Shown: piece by piece, positions 1-37,675 of the stretch
Layout: each line of letters starts with the position of its first letter
Position numbering within the stretch: the stretch's first letter is position 1
NCBI GenBank assembly: GCA_012932295.1
Contig: JAAONU010000003.1
Coordinates: forward strand, 30,056,361 to 30,120,360
Reading direction: 5' to 3'
DNA length: 64,000 bases
DNA from: Cyclina sinensis
Taxonomy: Eukaryota > Mollusca > Bivalvia > Venerida > Veneridae
Made by a program: the position numbers and the translations under genes
The notes under the pieces: generated by a model
Seen by the model: only the letters and a program-made list of their open reading frames with translations
Told to the model about the DNA's origin: nothing
Databases searched by the model: none

Positions 1-71
1 AGAAGCACATGTTTTTAGAGTTTCAGGAGGAAGTAGGCTTGAATAAATAAATAAATTTATGTTATTTTCAG

Positions 72-1443
72 GGTCCCCTTGTGAAATGGTTAAAAGTGAA
101 CTTTGGAGAATGTTTCACTGCCTGGATACATACAAAGGCACTTCGAGTATTTGTTGAAAGTGTTCTCAGGTAAAATTAAAGGTTCCTAGACTGTAAGTGA
201 GATTAAGGCAGACATTTTTATGATGGTAATGACCATGATAAGAGGTCTCTGTTGTTCTCTGTGAGTGTGTTAGACAAAATCTGTCTGGCATTGCTGTATT
301 CATTTGTTCATTTCTACTTATTTTTTTAATAAAACCACTTCAACTTGGTTGTTGAAAACTTTGAAAGTCTTTATATTCAGTAAGTATAACCTGGATTTTT
401 ATAAACTTCTACCTACATGACATTGTGATCTATGGATAAGCAGTGAAGAAAACACTCAAGAGGCCATCAGTTTTACTGTAATTCGTCAAAACTCTGGGAT
501 GCAATCATATACATACAGAGTATTTAAAATAGGTCAGAAGATCTTTCTCTGCAATAGATGCAAAATGAATGTGTTAAAACTAAACATCATTAGTCTAGAT
601 TTTCATGCTAGCATTTTAGTTTCTTAAAGATGCATGTTTTACCTTTTCTGTGTTTTAGATATGGTTTACCTGTAAACTTCCAAGCAATGTTGTTACTGCC
701 ACATAAGAAGATGCAGAGGCGATTACGGGATGAACTGAACAGACTGTATGATCACTTAGACAACACAGCAATGACCGGTATAGAGGTAGGTCATATATCT
801 GGTTTCCAGAACATAAATACCTTTGTAATTTTGGCTGAAAGTTTAGGATCTGTCTTTGAAGATTTGAGTAAGGGTAGGATGTGTTTATTGCCATGCCACA
901 TAACTGCAGTAATGCAATGACAAATACTTTACATGTGAATTTGACCTCTACATCATTGAGAGATGGACCTAAATGGAACCGATGAAACTTCTTTCTAGCC
1001 ATTAGGGCAGGCAAATTCCAATTAAAGGTATTTAAGCTTGTGTCTTTTCTCCTATAACTTACAGAGTAAGCTTTATTTGACAAATTTATGATTCCTTTTC
1101 TTTATGCAAGGGACGTTCATTAAGTTAACCAAGTTAAACTTCAAAACATCCACAAGTTTGTTATTCAGTTTTTTGGGGGGAATGTTTAAATATTAGAAAT
1201 CCAAAAAATGTTTAGATAGGGGAGATTTTTCTGAAGAAGAAACTGCAGGAGGAATAAAAACTGTCAGTAAAGTACTTTGAATTTTGGAAGAAAAGATTTT
1301 AACGGATGTTTAATATACAGAACTTGTATTTGCAGAGTGGTACAATGGACATTCCTGGTTTGGCTGGTATGGGTGCAGATTACTATCCGTATGTTTTCTA
1401 CAAGATCAACCTTGATGTTGCTGATCCTGGCTTTCATCGTTGA
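72..1443 (+). CDS. ATP6V1C: V-type proton ATPase subunit C, C-terminal exons (partial)
   Basis: This is the 3' end of the gene for subunit C of the V1 sector of the vacuolar proton pump, the peripheral-stalk subunit involved in reversible V1/V0 assembly. Three exons join in frame: 72-169, 659-785 and 1336-1443, with TGA at 1441-1443. Each has an AG acceptor and a GT donor. They encode 110 residues. Recognisable family segments are [28 protein letters not shown] and [12 protein letters not shown], then a helix rich in basic residues and a final YYPYVFYKI close to the usual C-terminus. The last residues ([11 protein letters not shown]) differ from, and run slightly past, the vertebrate end as I recall it. 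The 5' exons lie outside the window. The identity is secure; the precise paralogue is not. Confidence 0.95.
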
Positions 1444-1615
1444 TACACATAGACATCTAGTGAATGCAGGACTCATATTAAAATTTGTTTAAGTTCTGAT
1501 ACACTTGAACAGAACTGTCTTGTATGATATCTGTGGAAAAATATCTACAATGCTTGGTGACATATCCTATATAGATAAAATGTATTTACTGTGTTTAGAA
1601 ATACATGTAACTGCA

Positions 1616-1621
1616 AATAAA
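1616..1621 (+). other. Candidate polyadenylation signal, V-ATPase C
   Basis: An AATAAA hexamer lies about 170 bases after the stop codon. A second one at 2857-2862 could serve a longer 3' UTR. Transcript data would be needed to choose between them. Confidence 0.45.
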
Positions 1622-4391
1622 AGCCACAGATGTTCTGATCAAAATCCTCTTTCTGAACTCAACTATTCCACTCATTCAAAATAAATAAACACTTGCCTTA
1701 GTACAAAATGCAGTCAAGTTTCAGTTCATGTAACAAAAAGAAATTCTTTTGATTTAAAACTGAAAAAAGTAGGATTTTAACTTGAAATTTTTACAGCTGA
1801 AAGGCTCACCTATTTATGACAATAAACAAGTTGAAAGTTTTCACAGTTTTTGCATGATTAGAATATACATGTATTATCCTGAATTTATTTAAGATAAAAG
1901 ATATTTTTCCAGAGATAGCTTGCTGCAGAAAATCCAACCATGTCTATTCCAGCTGTTGTGTATGTATGTATATTTGTGGATATGTCTTACAGTGGGTCTC
2001 TTATATCAGGGAAAAATATCTTTTAGAGAGAGTTTCTTATATCAGGAAAAAGTATCTCAGAAAGTACAAAAACAACTTGATATGAGGGGGGCACTGTAAA
2101 ACTTAGTAATATAAACAGAATGAATAGATTTGTTTAGGCTTTTGTATTTAATAGATGATAGTTTAGAAGGAATTTACAGATTATTGCCATAGTTACATTG
2201 ATGAAAGATTATAGGAAGTAGATCTATTCAGGACCTTGAATGGGTGTAAGGTCAAACATTCAGTGCTACATGTAATTCAGAAAGGTTTACTGGGAAATTG
2301 GAAAAACGTTCTTGTCTGAGTGTGATAGTTTTACACATGTATGAAATCTAGTCAGTCCATTTTCAAGCAGAATAACTTGTTCATGCTGTCTGAAGTATAA
2401 ATTGTTGAAGATTATTTAAACAACATTCCCATCTATGTCAAGCTTTTCTAATGCAGCCTGTATTGTTTTAAAGCAGTTAGCGTGTTTTAAGTCGTAAAAA
2501 CATTTAAAAGACAACTCTCAAAAGCAAAGTTTGACCATCATAAAAAGTTGAATACACATTTAGAATTAATTCACTTTTACAATATTTTTCATGTTTTTAT
2601 GTTTAAGAGGAGTAACTTTGCATGAAAAAAGGAGCTGAAACAAATCCATAGTTCAGAACAGTGCTGGGTACATTGTCCTGGATGAAGATATATATAAACT
2701 TTTTTGTCTTGAAATATAACCAAGATTGTAATGTGATGATCCTTGTTCATGCTGTAATTATGTTTTGTATGTTAATTGTTTTTACATAGAAGGAAATTTT
2801 ATTTGTCTGTAGTATATGTGCAGTTAAATATTGGTCTCTCTGTATGATCATGACTTAATAAAGAATTAAAGCTAGATTTCTTTACTTGAATTAAAGGCAG
2901 TTCTCTTGTGAAAAAGTTACGTTAATTCTTTCCTAGACAGAGATTTTATATTGAATGTGCTCAAGAATGCAATATATAGTATTGAAATCTAATTATGTTG
3001 AAATGTGATGCTTGGAATTAGTGATGGATCAGATAATTTTTTTTCTGCAAATCATAATTTTTCATCGTATGACATCTTTCTTTCATAACAAATCATTCTA
3101 GAAAGACAATAGAAAGTTTCCCAGTGATATGGTTGTTGCATTGCCATGTGATTAAGTTGATTATGTTTTGACACTATAATTCATGCTTTCTTGTGTCTCT
3201 CTCGGCTTGCCATACTCGGTAGTACTTACAAAACTATATATTATGATAAATCTAAAGACATGAGCAAAGATGTGGTTAAACAAAAAGTAACAGCAAAATA
3301 AACAACCATAAAGATTTGATAAATTTATTTTACAACACTTGAACAGCAGTAGCAAAAACAGCCAAGTTCATTTTAAAATACGTTAAAATATTCACATAAT
3401 TTAAAAAAGATTTTAATTTAGAAAATGCCAAAAACAAGGGAAAAAACCCAACAGATTTTAAGACTAAAGCTTACAAGGAGTATCTTACTTAGTAAGTATA
3501 AATAAGTATGCTTTCTAATTGCATGCATGTTTCGACCTTCACTTGCATTGACCTATTAAGGTCTCAAAGCGTCATAACTACTCATCCATTTTTTTTCAAA
3601 TAATTCAAATGAAAATAGTCTAGAATGCACCACATTAAAGATGTACTTAACAGACACAAAAAATTATCTTGTTTGTACAGAATTATTATCTAATACTGAT
3701 GAAATATCTGGCTTCACTTTTCACAAAAAATGTTTGAAATGAGCTCTTAAATGGACTGGTAACTCTTAAGGTTTTTTCAATGATCCATATCTTATGACAC
3801 AAATTCTTACTCTGAACATACCAGAGAGTCTCGAGGTAATATACATTTTATAAATCTACACAAAAATGATGTAAAAGACTGTGCTCATGAACTTTGTACA
3901 ATTTCATGAAAGTTTTTAAAAAATTTTTACATTAGATTACAGTAAAAATTTGCCATGCCAGGTTGTCCTAGACACTGTAAGATTCCTATTCAAAATTATA
4001 TAAATACAGAATCCATCTGATTCAACTATTTTATGACCACTGTTAAAATGAAAGATCAACTTTAAAAAAAGCCAAACAAGTTGATTTGATTTCACATAAA
4101 ATGTCAGCATATTAACACAGTAAGGGGGAAAAGAACATATATAACAAAATTGATGTTCCGTTCAAGATAGCAAATTACTTTTTTGTCAACTTTGAACTAT
4201 GGCAAGTCATTGATTAAGGCCTGGGTCATCAGAAGTTTTGTTTTTACAGCAACATTTTATTTCTGTTCTTATCCCAGATACTGACAGTTCAAGCACCCTG
4301 CATTGTTTGCATAGCCTGAATGAAATTAATTATTGCTCAATGTATGATGAGCATAAAATGAACACACCAACATTACTGTTCTACACATTCC
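1622..4391. other. Spacer and 3' UTRs between convergent genes
   Basis: This AT-rich stretch separates the V-ATPase C stop (plus strand) from the DNAAF1 stop (minus strand). No coding exon with consensus junctions and recognisable product was found. A minus-strand poly(A) signal (TTTATT on the plus strand) at 4256-4261 lies about 130 bases beyond the DNAAF1 stop. Others occur farther out, near 3319. Confidence 0.6.
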
Positions 4392-11437
<7,046 letters not shown>

Positions 11438-11878
11438 TTTATTTCTCTGTAACTCTACTGATAAAAAAAACTAGTTTCTATTTAAGTTGTACTTTATTAA
11501 ATTCCATATAGAAAAACAAACATTTCTTTATGAATAATTGAAAAAAAACTCTTTATAAACAGATGGAACTTTTAATAAAGACAAGAAAATACATTGTAAT
11601 TCAGAATCATATTGCTAAAACTTTTTTTATTATTATTTATCGTTAATTCAAATTATCTTCGACTGAAAAATGTTCTTGTTTGGTCTTCTTAGTTATTTTC
11701 CACGATTCATTCGAAATTTCTGGAAGGTTAAATATTCATGACTTTAACTTGAAGTTGCATGTTACATAAAAATAAAATAACGAGTTCGACTTAAAAAGCT
11801 ATCAATATTAAAACAAGCATACACTAATCTTACGTTCGTTAAATGTGTTTCAGTGGCAAGTATGGTTAAAAGAAATAC

Positions 11879-12004
11879 CTTTTGAACAACTTTTCTCGAT
11901 GTTATCTTCCCTACAACAACGGATTTGTTTACATTCAACTCTGTATCACGTGTAAGGACGTGTAAAAATCGAATTGAAAGTAGGCACTCCAAGGTAAACA
12001 ACAA
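11879..12004 (-). other. DNAAF1: Possible 5' UTR exon of DNAAF1
   Basis: On the minus strand a good donor (AAAAG followed by GTATTTC) ends at 11879. The first coding exon starts with an acceptor at 11457, 20 bases before its ATG. A non-coding first exon is therefore likely upstream; its outer end near 12000 is a guess. The open frame here is not recognisable as protein. Confidence 0.35.
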
Positions 12005-13286
12005 AAATGGCGTCGTAGCAACAATAAAGAAGAACTAAGGGAGGCTATAAAGTCAGGTGCTTGTTATAATAACCCAAGGGGTCTGAAATAGCCAACATTG
12101 AGCAAATTTATTCTTTTTAAGTTTATGTTTGACCTGGGAGTTTTCTGTTTGGATTTAGCTTCTTTTAAGAATGGAATTACCAGATCTCACACCGCCGATA
12201 AGTTTGTTTTCTATTTTTAGTTATTCAAATTTCCTATACTGTGCATGCTTTGGCTGTTTCATTTGTTTGTTAGGGTACGCGTTTCCTAGTCTCACTATTT
12301 TGCCTCCGAAGGTGAACCCATTTTATAGGCTGATATTTTATAGTTGTTCACCTTGCAACTAAAAAATATCAGATCAATATATGGGTTCAACACTTTAAGC
12401 CTAATAAATTAGGCTACGCGTTTCCGTACTTAAATGTTTCAACAAGAAATGTCATTCATAAGTCAATAAAATATTTTCAGTGTTTGTTATAGGTCAATTG
12501 ACCAGTACACAAAAAGTCACACAATATCTAGACCATGAGACTCGCGTACACATCAAACTAATCTAGCTGACACGCAAATATTACAATGAATATTTCACTT
12601 GAAAATTCGCTCCATATTTTGTTTCGTAATTCTAGAAACGTCTTCCAAAAATCAACTACATAATTGATTTGCTCATACTTAGGAATGTCACATTTTTCAA
12701 AGCTGTTCTTTTAAGTTTTGCATTATTTTTGGTTCCAAAGGTCGCTTATGACATTTCGTATCATGTATACTGTACATCAAAAATTCTCACGTAGCTTTTC
12801 GTACAGTTTAACTATTTCTAATCATTAAGAAATGAAATTATAACAACCAAAGAAATACTTTTTTAATTCATTTATAGGTTTTTATCTTTTTCGGCTTTAA
12901 ATTTGATAGGGGAATACAACACGCGTCTTCTTTATCATAGTACCATCTCAATACAAGTTTTTTATTCAATAAGTCCATGGTATTTTCGATAATCCGCTCA
13001 AGTTATCAAACAAGTATATAAGCAATGCATCTAAGTTTTAACTGATGCCTTGCTACTGGGGTAATATTACCTCACAACCGTTTATACTTGGACGTACAAT
13101 CTGTCAAAAATCTTTATAATGATAGTGTATACCGAAATTCTTAACCAATCAGATGTCGTTAGTGTGTCCTCGTCTTTTGCTTAAGACGTGCTGGCAGATT
13201 GTGCAGGCTGCCAAAAAAGTCCATTAACCCTTGACCTTTAATCAGTCGATTATGCAGCTACAAAACGAGAAGTTATACACAGAGGA
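12005..13286. other. Intergenic DNA, nothing recognised
   Basis: This is AT-rich sequence upstream of DNAAF1. Short open frames, such as 12171-12362, show no family signature, no codon-level regularity and no splice context that would support a gene. Confidence 0.6.
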
Positions 13287-13566
13287 AGCGGGTCAGTGGT
13301 CCAGTGCTAACGCGCTGGCCTGGTAACACAGGGGTCCCGAGATCGATCCTCCGCTTCTCCATTAACATTACTAATTGTCTTTCGGATGAGACGTTAAACC
13401 GAGGTCCCACGTATCAGTGCTGTACACTGAACATGCAAAAGAACTAGGGGTGTCTCTGGAATGGGATGCTTTCATATCTTGCACTATCCCCCACAACCTA
13501 AAATAACCCTGCAGAGGACGTCGGTCATATGGGAAACCGGTACGGATGATAAATAAACTCAAATAG
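13287..13566 (+). mobile_element. tRNA-derived SINE, copy 1
   Basis: The 5' head looks like a tRNA: AGCGGGTCAGTGGTCCAGTG with a box-A-like segment, then a GAGATCGATCCTCCGC box-B-like segment about 45 bases later. The body holds TTTCGGATGAGACGTTAAAC, GGTGTCTCTGGAAT and GACGTCGGTCATATGGG. It ends in GGATGATAAATAAACTC. A second, inverted copy with the same order of blocks lies at 17404-17638, which supports a true interspersed family. Confidence 0.8.
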
Positions 13567-13626
13567 AACAGAGGAAACCTCAGAGAAAACTGTCGTTTGC
13601 CCAATATAAACACCTCATGTGGTAAA

Positions 13627-13686
13627 TCTGCCATGCAAAATCTACCAGGACCACGTAAAGCTGCCATGCAAAATCTACCAGGACCA
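13627..13686. repeat. Two-copy tandem repeat (about 28 bp)
   Basis: Two adjacent copies of CTGCCATGCAAAATCTACCA plus GGACCAC lie just after SINE copy 1. They may be a 3' extension of the SINE or an independent duplication. Confidence 0.7.
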
Positions 13687-14751
13687 CCTATCACCACCAG
13701 AATGACCTAATTCCACAAGACTACGTTTAGGCACCAACAACAGATGGATCATTAAACTGGTATCTTTTTTTTAAGCTCACAACAATTCTCTTTGAATTAA
13801 ACTGAATTAGACCACTCACTTTTTCTTTGAGTGAAACTTGTTGATATATTCGTTTGGAGGATATGAGTATATTATTGATATTACTCACAAAAAGATGTTC
13901 AGAAAATAAACTTGATTGAACTAGCGACGAAAGACACTAAGCACGTTTCTAAGGTCATTACGAAATAAGTCTGCTCCGCACAGATATTCATAAGAACACC
14001 TCTACTTACAACCATGAGCTGAAACTTCTGAATCAGTTTTCGCAGAATGCAAACTGAAAATAGGCAAAGCTGTACAATAACTTTGGAAAACTCCTGACAC
14101 AGTATAGATACAGTTGTGATCCTAGTTTAGTTTACTTTTGTGTATTACGCCTAAGTGAAGTAAATGGGTTCATAGCAAACATTAAATAGCACAGAACAAA
14201 TGGTAATAAAACGGTCTGGAGGAGTATTTAACTTCCAATCAAATTATTTGTAGACAGAAATCTCATTGATCTGTTCCTTAGTTTGCATCAAGTAGTATAG
14301 ACCGTACTAAACCTTTCTGTTTTCAGAAAGTACAAAGATGAGGAGGGAAGCTTAAGTCACAGCGACACAGAGCAGTATGAATAGCATTACTGGCTCGAGT
14401 ACATGTACATTTGTACTTGTATGAAGATGTGAAACCACAAATAGAACCATTCTTATAGTCTTTATAAAATTAAACCCACAAAGACCAATTTAAATTACTT
14501 TCACTTATATATTACATATTATTGTAGATTTGCATCTGCACTTTTGAAAACGGAAAAGGGAGTCATGTTTTAAATTTTGCTCATTTGAACGTACCCTTAA
14601 AATGAGCAAGAATCTGAACCAATTTTCAGATAAGGATATGTGAATCAACTTACTATCACCAGTTCTATAATGAATGTGTCTGAATGTAATATCGCCACGA
14701 CACTTTAAGAAATAGTCAAGCAGGGTAATTCCTACATCCCCGTCCCCTCCC

Positions 14752-14892
14752 TCCCCCCCCCAAAAAAAAAAAAAAAAAAAAAAAAAGAAAAAAAAAGAAA
14801 AAAAGAAAAGAAAAAAAAGAAAGAAAGAAACAAGCAACAACAAAACTAACAAGTAAAAACAAAAACCAAGAACAGAAGAAAATAACAAAAAA
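14752..14892. repeat. Poly-C/poly-A and A-rich low-complexity tract
   Basis: A run of C followed by about 26 A passes into AAAG-type and then AAC/AAG-rich sequence. The long minus-strand open frame over it (poly-Phe) is an artefact of the homopolymer. Confidence 0.9.
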
Positions 14893-16188
14893 GAAAAGAT
14901 AAAGGCAAAATGTTCAATAACTGCCATGAACTATTAAAACTAGTAATTACATTTTGTATTAGTAATCAGTAATTTGCCTGTTTGCACAATGGTTAGTATT
15001 GTGTGCGTGCTTCCTACCGAAAATTTATTTTTATCAACGCCATAAAATATTTAAGCGGACTCGCCGGAATGAATGTAAATCAAAAATAGTACATGGGACT
15101 GACCATGTTATCCGTCTGTTGAGTATAAACATGGGTTTTCCCAAATGTAAATCTGATATAAATCGTAGCCTTTAAAGAGCCGACCTGAAGACAAATTGTT
15201 TTAATTTAAATGTCTTCTTATAATGTTTTAAGTAATGTGGTCTATCACGCCTTTTTGTGAAAATGACAACCAAACGAATTTGCTTTAAGTACATGGATTT
15301 CAAGACTACCATTTTTAACTGGTCGCACTGAATTTAGATTTAATTAAGAACGCCGGTCAACATAACTTGTATAAAAAATGCGTTTTTGTAACTTCTATAA
15401 AAAGAATTTCTCGAAGCAAGTTTATGAAGTTATTGCAAGGTTTGGTTAACCTTCAGTGCGCTGGTACTAAACTCTTTACTTTTATTAAAAGATTTTTTTT
15501 CAACAAGTTTGATAAGTCATTATATATAACTTTGAGTTTAGCTGTATAGAAAGTTGATGATGTATAACAAGATAAATTCTGCGGTGGGAACTTACATTCT
15601 TCAAGTGTTGAAATCAAAGCGTCTCCACTGTTGGCGACGCAGCCATGTTCGGCTAGGGGAGATTTATTGTAAATACTAGCGTACGTGTGTTGCCAGCCTT
15701 GTAATAAACATTGTCAGTTATCATGGGTACTTATTGTCATTGTTAACCAGGAGTATCAGATATGTTAAAAATTAACATAGAAACAATTGAATTTAAGATT
15801 TATTTTAAATTAGTCATATCCGTAGAGATTGTCCTTTGTGGTAACGTCTGTGGGAACAAACGCTGTAAACCCTTGACAGGCAATGTTATCCCATACATAT
15901 CATTTAGGATGTGCTCTTCTGAGGAAACTTCCCTCCTACCGGGTTATAACTTGCTAGGGAATATCACGAGTTTCTGATTAAAGTAATCACTTCAACTGAA
16001 AGTGGACATTTTCCGTGAATTAAGGATATATTTGTGGATATATACACCTCGACATCAAACATTTTGTAAAAATCTAGAAATGTGATTTTAACTTTATTAC
16101 ATGTGTAATTCAAATTTCGTAAGTATAATTTAAAACAATTTGACTGACTCTCTTGTGTCATAAAGTTCTGAGCAAGGGTTTAGGTAAC
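14893..16188. other. Intergenic DNA and probable 5' flank of the cyclase gene
   Basis: No coding exon is supported here. The promoter and 5' UTR of the downstream receptor cyclase should lie in this stretch, but I see no convincing TATA or initiator element. Confidence 0.4.
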
Positions 16189-34978
<18,790 letters not shown>

Positions 34979-36102
34979 CTGGTTTGGTGTCGTCAAGTCG
35001 AACTTTATAGTTCTGCATAATCATTCTCTGGACGGAGTTAAACATTTTAACTTTATGTTATGTGTGTTGAATTTTATCTAATCAGAACTGTGTGTTTGTT
35101 GAGTGTTTTGTGAAAAAGAAAAAAATTATTTAATTGCGATGGTCTTAACACCAGATCAAGCTAGTTCGTTTAGTCAAAATCAATTATATGCATAAGCATA
35201 TAATGGAATTCTTGTTCCTATCAACAATGACCTGCAGAACTGTCTATACATTGTGCAGCAAGATGACAATTCTGTCCCAACGTCACATACACTGTAAAGA
35301 TAGAAATAAAAATTTACTGTGTAAGAAACTTTAATTGTATATCTTCTTTGAAATAAAATAATTACATACACTGACTTAGATAAAATACTTAACACAACAG
35401 AACATCCAACATACATTTTGTATAGTTACACAGAACGGTTCAATACGAAATTTAAAGTTTGAATATAAAAAAACCCTGAAGTTTTTGTCTGAACATTTAT
35501 ACATTATAAGTTGAAATTTCTATATTAACATGAATTGTTTGTTAGTTCTTTCAACTTACATTTTATGAGGGGATCATAAATGGTAAAACCCTTCATTGAA
35601 TATTGACTTGGGGACAGACTATGTTCTTTCCTTCAGGAAGTAACTTCAGTTGAGAGTTAAACACTTTCTTACATATTGTGCATCAATTACTGTTAATTCA
35701 TAATTTTTTGCTGACATGGGCTGTCATTTTGATTAATTTCTGTTGTGAAGAGTCGGTGAGTGGAGGTTAGAAATATTGAAATAAACGTATGAAACTACCA
35801 TTTTTTCGTTCATTCGTTCCTTCCGTTGTACGTAGGTCTAAGGATTGCCCTTAAATCTTCTAATTGTCTGTGTGAAATTAATGCGTTTTATTGTTTCAAA
35901 TTATTTAGCTAATGCATTTAAAAGGTTTTGCTTTTGTAAATAAATGAACACACCAGCTGAATCACATTTTACCCCGAAAATTAGAAAAAAATGCGATCTT
36001 ATTCAAGTCGAGGCCAATACGTAAGATTGACGTCAAGTACACCTTGCTACAAAACATTGGTGAAGGGACTATAATATCTTTTTTTAATTTTCAATGAAAC
36101 TA
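34979..36102. other. Cyclase 3' UTR and spacer
   Basis: AATAAA hexamers at 35305-35310 and near 35353 and 35780 are candidate poly(A) signals for the cyclase transcript. Nothing else is recognised before the second foldback element. Confidence 0.5.
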
Positions 36103-36111
36103 TATTTAAAC
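36103..36111 (+). repeat. 9-bp target-site duplication, left
   Basis: TATTTAAAC immediately precedes the element end AGGTATG. The identical partner is at 37667-37675, directly after ATACCT. Confidence 0.9.
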
Positions 36112-37666
36112 AGGTATGTGAAGTTGGCTTGTACATTGTACATCGTAGTTCAGCTTGTAATTCGCCAATTACAAGCTAGTAGTTGGGTATTCTGCTTGTA
36201 GTTCAACCCAGATACATCAGCACACGTTATATATGAATTACAAGCTAGTAGTTGGGTATTCAGCTTGTAGTTCGGACCAGATACACCAGCATACGTTATA
36301 TTTGAATTACAAGCTAGTAATTGGGTATTCAGCTTGTAGTTCGGACCAAATACTTCAGCATACATTATATTTGAATTACAAGCTATTTGTTGGGTATTCA
36401 GCTTGTAGTTCGGACCAAATACACCAGCATTCACAATATTTGAATAACAAGCTAGTAGTTGGGTATTCAGCTTGTAGTTCGGACCAAATACACCAGCATA
36501 CACAATATTTAAATAACAAGCTTGTAGTTGGGTATTCAGCTTGTAGTTCGGACCAAATACACCAGCATATACAATATTTGAATTACAAGCTAGTAGTTGG
36601 GTATTCAGCTTGTAGTTCGGACCAAATACATCAGCACACGTTATATTTGAATTACAAGCTTGTAGTTGGGTATTCAGCTTGTAGTTCGGACCAAATATAT
36701 CAGCACACGTTATGTTTGAATTACAAGCTAGTAGTTGGGTATTCAGCTTGTAGTTCAACCCAAATACATCAGCATAAGTTATATTTGAATTACAAGCTAG
36801 TATTGGGTATTCAGCTTGTAGTTCGGACCAGATACACCAGCATACGTTATATTTAAATTACAAGCTAGTAGTTGGGTATTCAGCTTGTAGTTCAGCCCAG
36901 ATACACCAGTATATACAATATTTGAATTACGACCTAGTAGTTGGGTATTCAGCTTGTAGTTCGGACCAAATACACCAGCATACATAATATTTGAATTACA
37001 AGCTAGTAGTTGAGTATTCAGCTTGTAGTTCGAACCAAATACACCAGCATACCCAATATTTGAATTACAAGCTAGTAGTTGGGTATTCATCTTGTAGTTC
37101 GGACCAAATACTTCAGCATACATTATATTGGAATTTAAGGCTAGTAGATGGGTATTCCGCTTGTAGTTCGGACTAGATACACCAGCATACGTTATTTTTT
37201 AATAACAAGCTAGTAGTTGGGTATTCATCTTGTAGTTCGGACCAAATACTTCGGCATACATTATATTTGAATTACAAGCTAGTATTGGGTATTCAGCTTG
37301 TAGTTCGGACCAAATACACCAGCATATGTTATATTTGAATTACAAGCTAGTAGTTGGGTATTCAGCTTGTAGTTCGGACCAAATACTTCAGCATACATTA
37401 TTTTTGAATTACAAGCTTGTAGATGGGTATATAGCTTGTAGTTCGGACCAAATACACCAGCATATGTTATATTTGAATTACAAGTATGCTGATGTATCTG
37501 GTCCGAACTACAAACTGAATACCCAACTACTAGCTTGTAATTCAAATATAACGTATGCTGATGTATCTGGGTTGAACTACAAGCTGAATACCAAACTACT
37601 AGCTTGTAATTGGCGAATTACAAGCTGAACTACGATGTACAATGTACAAGCCAACTTCACATACCT
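36112..37666. mobile_element. Foldback (FB-like) element, copy 2, with target duplication
   Basis: It is 1555 bp long, with the same termini as copy 1. The left arm runs from about 36170 to 37485 with about 19 tandem units of 69 bp. The right arm holds only about two inverted units. A perfect 9-bp direct repeat, TATTTAAAC, flanks it at 36103-36111 and 37667-37675. A 9-bp duplication and tandem-repeat-filled inverted arms are the hallmarks of Drosophila FB elements. It is non-autonomous, with no transposase. Long open frames on both strands (for example 36233-36856 plus, 36150-36758 minus) come from the unit being 23 codons long and are not taken as genes. Confidence 0.92.
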
Positions 37667-37675
37667 TATTTAAAC

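Noticed and set aside
13371..13697. Minus-strand frame with repeated GPGRFCMA
   Set aside because: It reads through SINE copy 1 and the two-copy 28-bp repeat.
14505..14927. 140-codon minus-strand frame rich in Phe and Leu
   Set aside because: It is produced by the poly-A tract and its A-rich flank.
15900..15977. Short open frame ending ETSLLPGYNL-like, resembling an ANF-receptor N-terminal motif just upstream of the cyclase
   Set aside because: The frame stops soon after, no donor joins it to exon 2 in phase, and exon 1 already supplies the equivalent segment. The likeness may be chance.
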